Part shown: positions 1 to 8,496 of the stretch, piece by piece
Position numbering within the stretch: the stretch's first letter is position 1
Layout: each line of letters starts with the position of its first letter
NCBI GenBank assembly: GCA_964612145.1
Contig: CAZTBP010000012.1
Location: 62,001 to 126,000, forward strand
Source of the DNA: JAGNLV01 sp964612145
GTDB taxonomy: Bacteria > Zixibacteria > MSB-5A5 > GN15 > FEB-12
Direction: 5' to 3'
DNA length: 64,000 nucleotides
The notes under the pieces: model-generated
The model's input: only the letters and a program-made list of their open reading frames with translations
Databases searched by the model: none
What the model was told of the DNA's origin: nothing
Program-made: the position numbers and the translations under genes

Positions 1-46
1 CGGATAAGTACATCTGACGAGAGGACTGCTTAGTACCAGGCAATAA

Positions 47-3000
47 ATGAAACTCGCTGTAAATATATTCTTCCTGATCGTGTTCGTTATCGGCGGAGTC
101 GTCGCACAGGGCAGCGATGATATCTACGCCCCGGCCCAAATTTCATCATCCTTCTCAACATCAACTTCATCGGATGACTTCTCTGCTTTCAGCGTTGCAC
201 CCGAGGATTCTACCGCCGGCAGCTTGACGGCGTACCGGGTTGTGTTCCGGGCCAACATGAGCTTTCCAGTCCGGGACTCGGTCGACGGTTTCCAGCTGGA
301 CTTCCCGACTGGCACGAACGTATCCAGGGCGCAGTTGGTTAGCCTGTGCACGGACTGCCAGGCGGTGACGCTGGAAATTCTCAACGATACCAGTCTTTTT
401 CTGGATATTTTTGAGGACACCAAATCCGGTACTGATCTGACTGATGTCAACGCTAACATATACCTCTCGGTCAGAATCCGAAACACAGTCAATCCCCCGG
501 AGCCGGGATCCTACCGACTGGTGGTGGCGGCGCTCAATCATAGCCGGCAACTCATTCTCGGCCCGGCGCTTTCCAACGAATTCACTATCACCGGCGCCGC
601 CATCAGCGGAATCACTATTCGTCCGCAAACCGACGCGACACTGAACGCGGGAGAGATTCTTACCTTCCGCGGATATATCATCGACTCGGCCGGGAATGAG
701 ATTCCCTCGGAGCAATTCGCCTGGTCTTTTGCCGACGGGTCCGACTCAGTCGGAATGCTCAGCGGCAGCACGCTGCTGGCGACGACACCCGGGACAGCGC
801 GAGTCAGGGCGACGTTTCTCGGTTTTGAAGCGTTTTCCGGCCTGGTAACGGTCCTGCCTGGACCGGTGGCCCGGATTGATCTTGATATCCCGATTCAGCA
901 ACTGGCTCTTCGTCCGCCCGAAAGCAATCGTGTCGTCGAGCTGTTCGGCCCCGCAACCGCCACCCTGTTCGATGCGTTCGGGAACCGTGCGGTCAATCAC
1001 GATATCTTAGCCCAACCGCTGGAGCTGTCTATTAACGATGGTCTGCTGTTGCCGGAGATAATCGCCGAACCGAGTTTGTTTGACAGCGGTGTGGTGGATT
1101 TCACATGGGTTCAGTATATCGGACGATCGGTACAGACGGAGATTACCGGATCAATCGGCGGCGTTAGTTCAGGGCCGGAGCCGGTATCTTTTTCCGGGTA
1201 TGATGCTATGGAGGTGCTGACGGTTACCAACGAACCGCTCACGACCCTCACTGCCGGCACTATTACGCCCATTAGAGTTGTGGTAACCAATCGTGGCCTG
1301 CTCTCGCCGAGTGAACCGGTCAGGCTCGTGACTGCCATGGAAAGCGGCGGAGTGACCCTGGATTTCTATTTTGTGGGACGTTCGAATGGGGCTGTGGATA
1401 CTATCGACGCTGCCGTATCCGTACCGGACACCGGCCCCGTGTCTGACCGCGTCGTGACCATGCTGATAGCTGAATTTGATATCGCCGCCGCGGTTAGTTC
1501 AACGCAGAGTGCGACCCGCCATCCCGTTATTGTCACCGAGCCGGCAGATATCGCACTGGTCTCAGACAGCATCGGACCGTCGACTGTCTATCCCGGTGAA
1601 CCATTCGAGCTGGCGTTTGACATCGACCGAAACAGTATTGTCGGGTCGATAGACAGTGCGCGCGCCGTAGTCTGGATCGGCGACCAGACTCGCGAGGTAT
1701 TCAACGATCTCGTCGAGCCGAGTGCCGTCAATGGAACCATCCTTTCGTATGAAGACTTGCAAGCGGTTCTTCCGCTTCCCCACGCGTTGCCTTCGGGAAC
1801 CTCTACCATTGGTCTTTCCTACAGTCTGTTTTCCGAAGGCATCGCGTACAAATTAACGGCAGCCGGCAATGCTGTCGAGGTTCTCGACGAGGTCCGCCTG
1901 ACGTATGTCACCGGAACACTCACCCCGCTAATGGTTTCGGCCGGTCATGAGAACAGTTTCCGGTTCGAGATGGACCTTGAAAACAGCTACCCGGTTACAT
2001 TTGATCCGGTTGGTTCGTCGGTCGCGCTTTCGGGCAGCAGTTTCAGTGCGACAACTAATCTTGCCGGCGACGTCCGAACCCTGTCGCCGGGGATCAACGA
2101 GTTTGTCACCGGTGAAATCTTCATCCCGATGTCTCAACTCGGCGGCAACCTGACGATCCAGGTCAGCCTGGCGCTTACTGAGCCGGTCACTGGCGCCGGG
2201 GTAACTCGCGGCACCGATTTTGACGGGCAACTGCTGGAAGTGACGGATCTCCCGGTCGCCCGGATAATAGATCTTGAACCGGTAGCTCCCAATGCCCCGC
2301 GAGTGAACACATCACAGCCGTTTCAGATGCACGCGCGGGTGGCCAATTTGTCGCAGGCTGACGCCGGCCAGATAAATCTCCGGCTTACGTCCGACGGAAA
2401 TTCAACTTTCGACAGTTTGAAAACTATTGCATTGATTCCGGCCGGTGATACGGCTGATGTCTTTTTTGATTGCGTCGCTGCCTCCGAGCCGACTGTCGGT
2501 GAACTGTTTCGGATTGAGACCGTGTCCGGTGGACAGTCGCAACTGGTGCAGCAGCCGGCACTCGATGATGTTGCGCTGGTGATAATCCAGCGTCCGGCGG
2601 AATTGGCTCTCGACTACATGCTGTTTGGTACAGCCGACGGGCTGGTTGATCGCAGCGGTTCCTTTGGACTGACAGTCGAACTGGACAACACTGGTCAGGC
2701 GGAGGCCACCGACGGTTCTTACCGGTTGACCACCGGCGGACTTGAATTCGGGGCTGATTCGGTGCTTTCAGGCAGCATTACCCCCGGGCGCCATATCGAC
2801 TTCAATTTTGTCGCACCATCGTTTGACACGACCGTTGAATTTATCTTCACGTTGACCCAGGTCCCCGACGACACCAACACGGGGGAGAGGGCGATGACCG
2901 ATGACACCAGCTTCACGATTCAAATTCGGGTCCAATCGCAGGATGCCGACCTGTTGGCCGGGGCCACCGCGCTCGGGTCTAATCTGGTGACTTCCGGAGA

Positions 3001-3730
3001 GACCAAAGATCTTTTCCGTCTTGAATTAACCAACCGCGGGGTGTCATCGCTGACGTCGGTCAAACTGGACTCTGTCGCTGTCGAACTGCGCGATACCGAC
3101 AACCGACCGATCAATCCTGCAACCGTCTTTGATTTCGATGGTAGTATGGTGTTCGAGGGCGGAACGCAGTTGAATGTTAACCTTCGAGGCGAGGATCGCC
3201 TGTATATTGAATTCACGGATTTTGAAATCGTGTCAGGAGAGAGTCGTTCGGTTGATCTCATTGGGTTGCTGCGAGAGAACCTTGACGAGTCGTTTACCTT
3301 GTCCCTTGAGGCCGATAATATCTGGGCGACATTTTCCGGCGGTTCACAGGACGGCCTCCCGGTGCGAATCAGCACGCCCGATGGTCGTTTTTTGCTGACC
3401 CGGACCTTCGTTGTCCGAGGGAAGGGCCTTGAGGAATCGTTTGTCATTCAGGACAACCCGTTCGACCCGAGCCGGTCACCGGCCCGGTTCTCGTACGAAA
3501 TCGACGGTTCCTCGGTCGTGGAGTTCCGAGTATTTACGCTCACCGGCGAGGAAGTCTATGCCCAAGACATCCCGGTGGAGGTTTCGTCCGGCACCCTTGG
3601 CGAACACGAGATAGAGTGGAATGGTCGCAACAATGAGGGCGAGACAGTCGCCAACGGCGTCTATATAGTTTCGATTCGGATCACCGAAACGGGTGAGACG
3701 GCGCGAATGAAAGTAGCGGTGGTGAAGTAA
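47..3730 (+). CDS. Giant secreted Ig-repeat protein with FlgD-like C-terminal domain
   Basis: A 1227-residue exported protein of unknown specific role. Residues 1-20 are a hydrophobic signal peptide ending in VVAQ. The body is beta-rich and built from many Ig/CARDB-like modules of about 100-150 residues, with recurring phrases such as VTNRG, LDNTGQ and LTNRG that are typical of domains spacing out surface proteins. The last 90 residues (ESFVIQDNPFDP, then WNGRNNEGETVANGVYIV) match the FlgD-like Ig domain used as a T9SS-like sorting or anchoring tail in FCB bacteria. The next gene, a PorV-like barrel, begins one base after the stop codon, which suggests a client and its outer-membrane partner. 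The start follows only a weak AGG. Domain identity is recognised from pattern, and the function is inferred. Confidence 0.85.
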   Translation: MKLAVNIFFLIVFVIGGVVAQGSDDIYAPAQISSSFSTSTSSDDFSAFSVAPEDSTAGSLTAYRVVFRANMSFPVRDSVDGFQLDFPTGTNVSRAQLVSLCTDCQAVTLEILNDTSLFLDIFEDTKSGTDLTDVNANIYLSVRIRNTVNPPEPGSYRLVVAALNHSRQLILGPALSNEFTITGAAISGITIRPQTDATLNAGEILTFRGYIIDSAGNEIPSEQFAWSFADGSDSVGMLSGSTLLATTPGTARVRATFLGFEAFSGLVTVLPGPVARIDLDIPIQQLALRPPESNRVVELFGPATATLFDAFGNRAVNHDILAQPLELSINDGLLLPEIIAEPSLFDSGVVDFTWVQYIGRSVQTEITGSIGGVSSGPEPVSFSGYDAMEVLTVTNEPLTTLTAGTITPIRVVVTNRGLLSPSEPVRLVTAMESGGVTLDFYFVGRSNGAVDTIDAAVSVPDTGPVSDRVVTMLIAEFDIAAAVSSTQSATRHPVIVTEPADIALVSDSIGPSTVYPGEPFELAFDIDRNSIVGSIDSARAVVWIGDQTREVFNDLVEPSAVNGTILSYEDLQAVLPLPHALPSGTSTIGLSYSLFSEGIAYKLTAAGNAVEVLDEVRLTYVTGTLTPLMVSAGHENSFRFEMDLENSYPVTFDPVGSSVALSGSSFSATTNLAGDVRTLSPGINEFVTGEIFIPMSQLGGNLTIQVSLALTEPVTGAGVTRGTDFDGQLLEVTDLPVARIIDLEPVAPNAPRVNTSQPFQMHARVANLSQADAGQINLRLTSDGNSTFDSLKTIALIPAGDTADVFFDCVAASEPTVGELFRIETVSGGQSQLVQQPALDDVALVIIQRPAELALDYMLFGTADGLVDRSGSFGLTVELDNTGQAEATDGSYRLTTGGLEFGADSVLSGSITPGRHIDFNFVAPSFDTTVEFIFTLTQVPDDTNTGERAMTDDTSFTIQIRVQSQDADLLAGATALGSNLVTSGETKDLFRLELTNRGVSSLTSVKLDSVAVELRDTDNRPINPATVFDFDGSMVFEGGTQLNVNLRGEDRLYIEFTDFEIVSGESRSVDLIGLLRENLDESFTLSLEADNIWATFSGGSQDGLPVRISTPDGRFLLTRTFVVRGKGLEESFVIQDNPFDPSRSPARFSYEIDGSSVVEFRVFTLTGEEVYAQDIPVEVSSGTLGEHEIEWNGRNNEGETVANGVYIVSIRITETGETARMKVAVVK

Positions 3731-3731
3731 G

Positions 3732-5564
3732 ATGTTCCTGCGGCGGTGGATCATAGCAGGACTGCTGATCGCAGTCACATTTCCGACAGCGGGGCGTGCC
3801 GGCGATGCCGGAAAGGAGCCGCCCTTTGTTGTCGGAGTCGGCGCCCGTTCACTGGGGATGGGCGGCGCGTTCACCTCGGTTGCCGATGACGCCGCCACTT
3901 TGTATTACAACCCGGCCGGACTGGCCCGCCTGGACTATCAGGAAGTCACCGCCATGCACATGTCCCTGCTGGAAGGGACTATCTATGATTATGCTGCGTG
4001 GGTCTATCCGACCGTTTCCCTGGGCGGCTTTGGTATCGGGGCGATGCGCCTGGGCACCGACGACATCATCAAACGCGAGAACTTTGTCGAGGTGGGGGAG
4101 TTTGGATATTCATACTCGCAGCTGATGTTGTCCTACGGACGAAACTTCGGCAGCACTATCTCGGCCGGTGGTTCTCTGAAACTGCTGTATCAGTCGCTGG
4201 ATATCTATAACGACTGGGGGATAGGGATGGACCTCGGTGTCACTGTGCTTCCCCATGAACAGGTATCTATCGGCGTCATTCTTCGAGACATGGTTCCCGC
4301 GACGCTCGAACTCAACCGGACCAATGAAACCCTGCCGGTTACAATCGCGGGAGGTGTGGCGGTGCGGGACCTTCGGATTTCAAACAACATCAAGGCGCTG
4401 ATAGCGTTTGAGCTGGAGAAAACCGAAGATCGTGACGTGCGGGTTCACACCGGCACCGAGGTCATGTTTGACAACACCTACGCGCTTCGGGCCGGCTACG
4501 ACCGTGACAACCTCTCGTTTGGGGCAGGCTTTCGATATGATCGGCTTCAGCTGGACTATGCCTACAAGATTATGGATTACGTCGATGACAGTCACCGGAT
4601 GTCGATATCGTATCGGCTGGGTACCTCGATTCCAGACCAGGCGCGCCGAGAGGAACTCGAAGAAGAGCGCCGGGGATCGCAGCTGCTGGCCGAGGAACGG
4701 GAACGGCAGTTTACCCTTTACAAGGAGAAGGCCGACGATTTCTACCGCCAGTACCGGCTTGATTCCGCGCTGACCTATTACCAGCGAGCCCTGGCTTTCG
4801 ACGAGAACAACCAGCAGATTATCGGAACAATCGCGGCTATCGAAAACTCGCGCCGGATACAGCGCGACCAGGAGCAGACACTTCGCGACCGCCAGAACGA
4901 GCTTAATCTCATGATTGAGACCTATCTTGAGCAGGCCCGGAGTTTCTATGACAAGGAGTACTATCCGGCGGCCCTGGATATGCTCGAGCTGATTTTTGAA
5001 ATTGATCCCGTTCATGCGTCGGCACGGAGACTTGAGCAGCAAATCCAAAGCGACATGTCCGAGGCGATCGCCGCCAATCTTGCGAGTGCTTCAAGAGCCG
5101 CCGAGCAGGGCGACGCCGTTCGGGCGATAGAGGCATACGAGCGAGTGCTCTACCTGGATCCGGACAACGCCCGGGCCACCGCCGGTAAAGCCAATCTGGG
5201 CAAGACACTCGATATCGCTCGTCACCTGAACACCGGTATCGACCTGTTCAAGGCGGGGCGCTACCTGGAGGCCCGCAAGCAGTTTGAACTGGTCGTTTCG
5301 GTCAATCCGGATGAACCGGTGGCACAGGAGTATCTCCAGCGGATTGAGGATGCCCTCGCGCACCCGCCGACGCTTGAGGAAATCCAGCAGGATCCGCCGA
5401 TCTGGCAGCTTTACCTCGAAGGCCTGCGCTATATGCGCAATCAAGAATACCGCCAAGCTATCAATGCCTGGGAGAAGGTACTGGAAGCCTATCCCGGCAA
5501 TGAAGCGACGCTAAATAACATCGAGCAGGCTCGACTCCGCCTGAGTTCGGGCGATCAGGAATAA
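3732..5564 (+). CDS. PorV/PorQ-like outer-membrane barrel fused to TPR repeats
   Basis: 610 residues. After a signal peptide (1-23), residues about 30-300 carry the hallmarks of the PorV/UPF0164 barrel family: GARSLGMGGAFTSVADDA, then YYNPAGLARL, followed by alternating amphipathic strands and the closing SYRLG. Residues about 300-325 are a charged coiled coil (REELEEERR). The remaining 280 residues are four to six TPR-like helical pairs (ALTYYQRALAFDENN, AIEAYERVLYLDPDN, AINAWEKVLEAYPGN). Family knowledge: PorV shuttles or anchors T9SS cargo at the outer membrane. The TPR extension, probably periplasmic, is not part of the classic PorV architecture. It is almost certainly co-transcribed with the Ig-repeat protein upstream (1-base gap). 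Whether this is a true PorV or only a UPF0164 paralog cannot be settled here. Confidence 0.85.
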   Translation: MFLRRWIIAGLLIAVTFPTAGRAGDAGKEPPFVVGVGARSLGMGGAFTSVADDAATLYYNPAGLARLDYQEVTAMHMSLLEGTIYDYAAWVYPTVSLGGFGIGAMRLGTDDIIKRENFVEVGEFGYSYSQLMLSYGRNFGSTISAGGSLKLLYQSLDIYNDWGIGMDLGVTVLPHEQVSIGVILRDMVPATLELNRTNETLPVTIAGGVAVRDLRISNNIKALIAFELEKTEDRDVRVHTGTEVMFDNTYALRAGYDRDNLSFGAGFRYDRLQLDYAYKIMDYVDDSHRMSISYRLGTSIPDQARREELEEERRGSQLLAEERERQFTLYKEKADDFYRQYRLDSALTYYQRALAFDENNQQIIGTIAAIENSRRIQRDQEQTLRDRQNELNLMIETYLEQARSFYDKEYYPAALDMLELIFEIDPVHASARRLEQQIQSDMSEAIAANLASASRAAEQGDAVRAIEAYERVLYLDPDNARATAGKANLGKTLDIARHLNTGIDLFKAGRYLEARKQFELVVSVNPDEPVAQEYLQRIEDALAHPPTLEEIQQDPPIWQLYLEGLRYMRNQEYRQAINAWEKVLEAYPGNEATLNNIEQARLRLSSGDQE

Positions 5565-5591
5565 CCCCCGACCGCTCACTACCGATTTTTA

Positions 5592-5607
5592 TATAGACGA
5601 AGTCTGT
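5592..5607. promoter_or_regulatory. Imperfect inverted repeat upstream of the kinase-phosphatase gene
   Basis: TATAGAC-GAA-GTCTGT lies 22 bases before the start codon at 5629. It closely resembles the perfect palindrome TATAGAC-GTAA-GTCTATA in the promoter of the GGDEF gene at 8459-8476, so one regulator might bind both. The resemblance is seen in the sequence and the binding is inferred. Confidence 0.35.
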
Positions 5608-5628
5608 CTCTAACTTTACTTTCCCGGT

Positions 5629-7665
5629 ATGTTTAGCCGCGCCGTTAAAGAGATCAACGCCGAATTTGTGGCCGAGGACCGGTACCTGGACTCGATCCAG
5701 CGGACCGTATCGGAGGCGTGCGTCTCGCTCGGCATGAGCAAGAAGGAAATCACGCCGCTCATGCTGGCGATCGAGGAAGGCGCGACCAATATTATCCGCC
5801 ACGCCTACCTGTACGAGAAGGGCACGATCCGCCTTCGTATTGTCATCTACCAGAAAATGATCGTCTTCTCGCTCATTGACACCGGGCGCTCGTTTCAGCC
5901 CGACGACTCCGGGAGTATCGACCTCGAACGGCTGGTCGAATCGGGGCGCAAGGGCGGACTCGGCTTCTACATGATCCAGAAGATCATGGATTCGGTTGAT
6001 TATATCTCCTCGGCCGGCTACAACGAACTGCGCATGATCAAGCGTATCAAGCCGGTCAAGAGCGGCTCAATACCGTTTGTCCGCCGCATGGCATCGCTGC
6101 GCGTGAAGTTCTCGGTCTGGACGTTCTTTATCGTGCTGCTGATTGTTGGCGTCGCTTATTACTATTTCGACCACCAGACTACCCGGCAGCTGACATCGCA
6201 CCTGAACGAGACGGTTGAATCGCTCGTCAATACGATCTCGGACCAGGCGGCCGGGTACGTTATCAACCGACGGTCCGACGTGGAGTTTGATGAGCTGATC
6301 GTCAGCTATGTTCGGTCCAACAGCGAGTTTCTCAGGCTGGTCGTCCTGACCGATTCGACCGGAATGATCATGGCGCACTCAGATGATATTCACAATATTC
6401 GCAAGCCGTACCGGCCGCCGCCCGAGGTAAAGGACGCCTTGATGGGCGAGCCGCACCGTTACAGTCGCGATTCACGAGAACTGCTTTACTTAAAGATGCC
6501 AATCCGCTACAATGACCGTTTCCTGGGTGTTGTGCATGCTGTCTATACGGCGAAACCCATTCAGGAGAGACTGGCCGACGCGCGTCAGAAAATCATGCTG
6601 CTCACGCTGGTGCTGCTGTTGATTGGCATCGGGGGTATTTATGTACTCTCGAATTACTTCGTGGAGCCGATTGCCCGAATCACGCGGCGGGTCCGACGCT
6701 TTGCCTCGGGGGATATTCAGTCCGAACTCCCGCTGGAGGGAGCCGAAGAATTCTATGAAATTTCCAGGGCATTCAATGAACTCATGACCCGCGTAAGCCA
6801 GGACCGGGAGAACATCATCGCACGGGAAAAAATGACCAAGGAAATTGAAGTTGCTTCACAAATACAAAAGACGTTGATGCCGACTCGTCTGCCCGAGATT
6901 CCCGGACTGGAAATCGATACCTTTTATCGCGCCGCCGAGATTGTCGGGGGAGACCTCTACGATGTCTTTGAGATCGATGAAAACTGTTACTGCCTGGTGG
7001 TCGCCGATGTGTCCGGCAAAGGTGTCCCGGCCTCGCTCGTGATGTCCATGCTTCGGACCGTGATTCAGATTCACGCCGGTCATGCGCATTCGTCACGAGA
7101 TACTTTGATACGGGTACAAGACTACTTGAAACAGAACATCCCGCCGGGGATGTTCATCACTATTATGCTGGCCGTGTTTGATGCCGAAAACAATCATTTG
7201 AATTTTGTCTCCGCCGGTCACAATCCGATGCTGTATTATAGCGCCGCCTCGGGTGAAGTCCGCCCGCTCAATCCGACCGGCATGCCGATGGGTATTCCGT
7301 TGACGATTGACACCAGCTTTGAGGAACGCCTGGAGGAGTACTCGGTGGGACTTGAAGAGGGCGACCTGTTCTTTATCTTTACCGACGGCATCACCGAGGC
7401 TTCCAACCGGGCAGGTGAGTACTTCGGGATGGACCGATTGATTGCGTTCCTGAAGGAGCGCTTAGCGAGCGATTTGGTCGATTTAAAGACTATTCGTGGT
7501 GAACTGGTTGCCGAGTTGGAGGACTTTTGCGGATTTTCCGGCCCCGCCGACGATATAACGTTTATCATTGCCCGCTCGACCGGCAGCGGGGGAAAGAAGC
7601 AGCCCAACAGCGGCTTTGAGACCGAAACGCATCCGGACCCCTCGACAACGCCGGATCAGCACTGA
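5629..7665 (+). CDS. Fused RsbW-like kinase, HAMP and SpoIIE-type phosphatase
   Basis: 678 residues joining two opposing activities of a partner-switching pathway. Residues 1-142 are an anti-sigma-factor-type HATPase (N-box EEGATNIIRHAY at 49-60, G-box GGLGFYMIQKI at 109-119). A first membrane helix (about 160-180), a periplasmic sensor region (about 181-320) and a second helix (about 322-343) follow, then a HAMP linker (344-395) and a coiled coil. Residues about 425-650 are a PP2C/SpoIIE phosphatase domain with GGDLYDVF, ADVSGKG and FTDGITEA metal-binding motifs. Such domains phosphorylate and dephosphorylate STAS antagonists, and a STAS gene follows 93 bases downstream. No sigma factor gene is near, so the output is unknown. 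The start lacks a clear Shine-Dalgarno; the alternative Met36 would cut the HATPase fold. Confidence 0.9.
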   Translation: MFSRAVKEINAEFVAEDRYLDSIQRTVSEACVSLGMSKKEITPLMLAIEEGATNIIRHAYLYEKGTIRLRIVIYQKMIVFSLIDTGRSFQPDDSGSIDLERLVESGRKGGLGFYMIQKIMDSVDYISSAGYNELRMIKRIKPVKSGSIPFVRRMASLRVKFSVWTFFIVLLIVGVAYYYFDHQTTRQLTSHLNETVESLVNTISDQAAGYVINRRSDVEFDELIVSYVRSNSEFLRLVVLTDSTGMIMAHSDDIHNIRKPYRPPPEVKDALMGEPHRYSRDSRELLYLKMPIRYNDRFLGVVHAVYTAKPIQERLADARQKIMLLTLVLLLIGIGGIYVLSNYFVEPIARITRRVRRFASGDIQSELPLEGAEEFYEISRAFNELMTRVSQDRENIIAREKMTKEIEVASQIQKTLMPTRLPEIPGLEIDTFYRAAEIVGGDLYDVFEIDENCYCLVVADVSGKGVPASLVMSMLRTVIQIHAGHAHSSRDTLIRVQDYLKQNIPPGMFITIMLAVFDAENNHLNFVSAGHNPMLYYSAASGEVRPLNPTGMPMGIPLTIDTSFEERLEEYSVGLEEGDLFFIFTDGITEASNRAGEYFGMDRLIAFLKERLASDLVDLKTIRGELVAELEDFCGFSGPADDITFIIARSTGSGGKKQPNSGFETETHPDPSTTPDQH

Positions 7666-7758
7666 CGGGCAGCGGGAAGTTTTTACTTGAAAGTACGCTC
7701 ATTACCGGTTTCCTTGGCGGGCGTAAGCAAATCGGCAACTGTGAGTTGACGGAAGAAC

Positions 7759-8148
7759 ATGGAAAACATCTCCATATCATTATCCGAGAGCGAAAAGGAC
7801 AACATCTCCGAAGTTCGGGTCGACGGTGTCATTGACACGACCACGGCTGGTGAACTGGAAGAGGTGATTGACGCCCTGATGAAGCGGCAGCGGTATCGGA
7901 TAATCGTTGACCTGGCCGGAGTGGACTATATCTCGTCGGCCGGATGGGGGATATTCATTTCCCGGATCAAAGATGTTCGATCGGCCGAGGGAGATGTAAA
8001 ACTCGCCAATATGGTGCCGAACGTGTTTGAGATCTATGAACTGCTGGAATTTGACAAGGTTCTTCGGGCGCACGACAGTATAGAATCCGCCCGACACGAG
8101 TTTGGCGGATCGGGAGCGGAGGACTCAAAAAAAAAAGGGGAGCAATAA
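7759..8148 (+). CDS. STAS-domain anti-anti-sigma factor (0-frame product)
   Basis: 129 residues, SpoIIAA/RsbV-like. Residues about 5-105 form a STAS domain with the switch segment GVDYISSAGWGIF (54-66), where Ser59 or Ser60 is the expected phosphorylation site. It is preceded by GGAAG at good distance and by the fused kinase/phosphatase that should set its phosphorylation state. In the 0 frame the protein ends in DSKKKGEQ just after a run of ten A (8127-8136). The -1 frame stays open from before that run to 8435 and encodes a basic C-terminal module, so a longer product made by slippage, or a real frameshift mutation, is possible. Confidence 0.88.
   Translation: MENISISLSESEKDNISEVRVDGVIDTTTAGELEEVIDALMKRQRYRIIVDLAGVDYISSAGWGIFISRIKDVRSAEGDVKLANMVPNVFEIYELLEFDKVLRAHDSIESARHEFGGSGAEDSKKKGEQ
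8127..8136 (+). other. A10 homopolymer, candidate slippage site
   Basis: Ten consecutive A lie 10 bases before the STAS stop codon. A -1 ribosomal shift, or transcripts with one extra A, would move translation into a frame that is open to 8435. This adds about 100 residues that include the module annotated at 8235-8435. Programmed transcriptional slippage on A9-A11 runs is known in bacteria; an assembly error of one base would look the same. Confidence 0.45.
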
Positions 8149-8234
8149 CAGGGCTTACGGTCGTAGATGATATAGCGACCGACAGTGAAGGCGGCCGAAC
8201 CGGGGGGCCGGCAGAGGACAGTGGGACAGACTTA

Positions 8235-8435
8235 TTGAGCGGAGGGGACCTTGAGACGGTCATTCTGCGTCTGGTGAAGGATGACCCGTTTGCAACCATA
8301 TCCGATCTGAAAAAGCAGGCTCGGTCCAGCCCGGAATTTGAGAACGTCAGTTGGTTTCGGATATTCGGCATCCTCAAACGCAAAGGTTTGCTGCGTCGGC
8401 GAAGTCGTTTTGCCTTTGCACGCGGTCGTCGTTGA
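8235..8435 (+). CDS. Small basic winged-helix-like module, likely C-terminal part of the STAS protein
   Basis: 66 residues if started at TTG 8235. The sequence DLETVILRLVKDDPFATISDL then a helix-rich segment with FGILKRKGLLRRRSRF looks like a small helix-turn-helix or winged-helix fold with a strongly basic tail, but I cannot name a family. As a free gene it is weakly supported: TTG is the only ATG/GTG/TTG codon in the whole open stretch 8055-8435, and no Shine-Dalgarno precedes it. The frame is open back through the A10 run of the STAS gene. The better reading is that it is the extension of that protein, reached by frameshifting, via a Gly/Asp-rich linker (8139-8234). Confidence 0.45.
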   Translation: MSGGDLETVILRLVKDDPFATISDLKKQARSSPEFENVSWFRIFGILKRKGLLRRRSRFAFARGRR

Positions 8436-8450
8436 GGCTTCGTTTTACGA

Positions 8451-8478
8451 TTGACTATTATAGACGTAAGTCTATATT
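8451..8478 (+). promoter_or_regulatory. Sigma-70-type promoter with embedded palindrome
   Basis: TTGACT (8451-8456), a 16-base spacer and TATATT (8473-8478) precede the GGDEF gene. A perfect inverted repeat, TATAGAC-GTAA-GTCTATA (8459-8476), fills the spacer and overlaps the -10 box, the position expected of a repressor operator. Confidence 0.5.
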
Positions 8479-8496
8479 ATATATAGAGTAAGTCAA

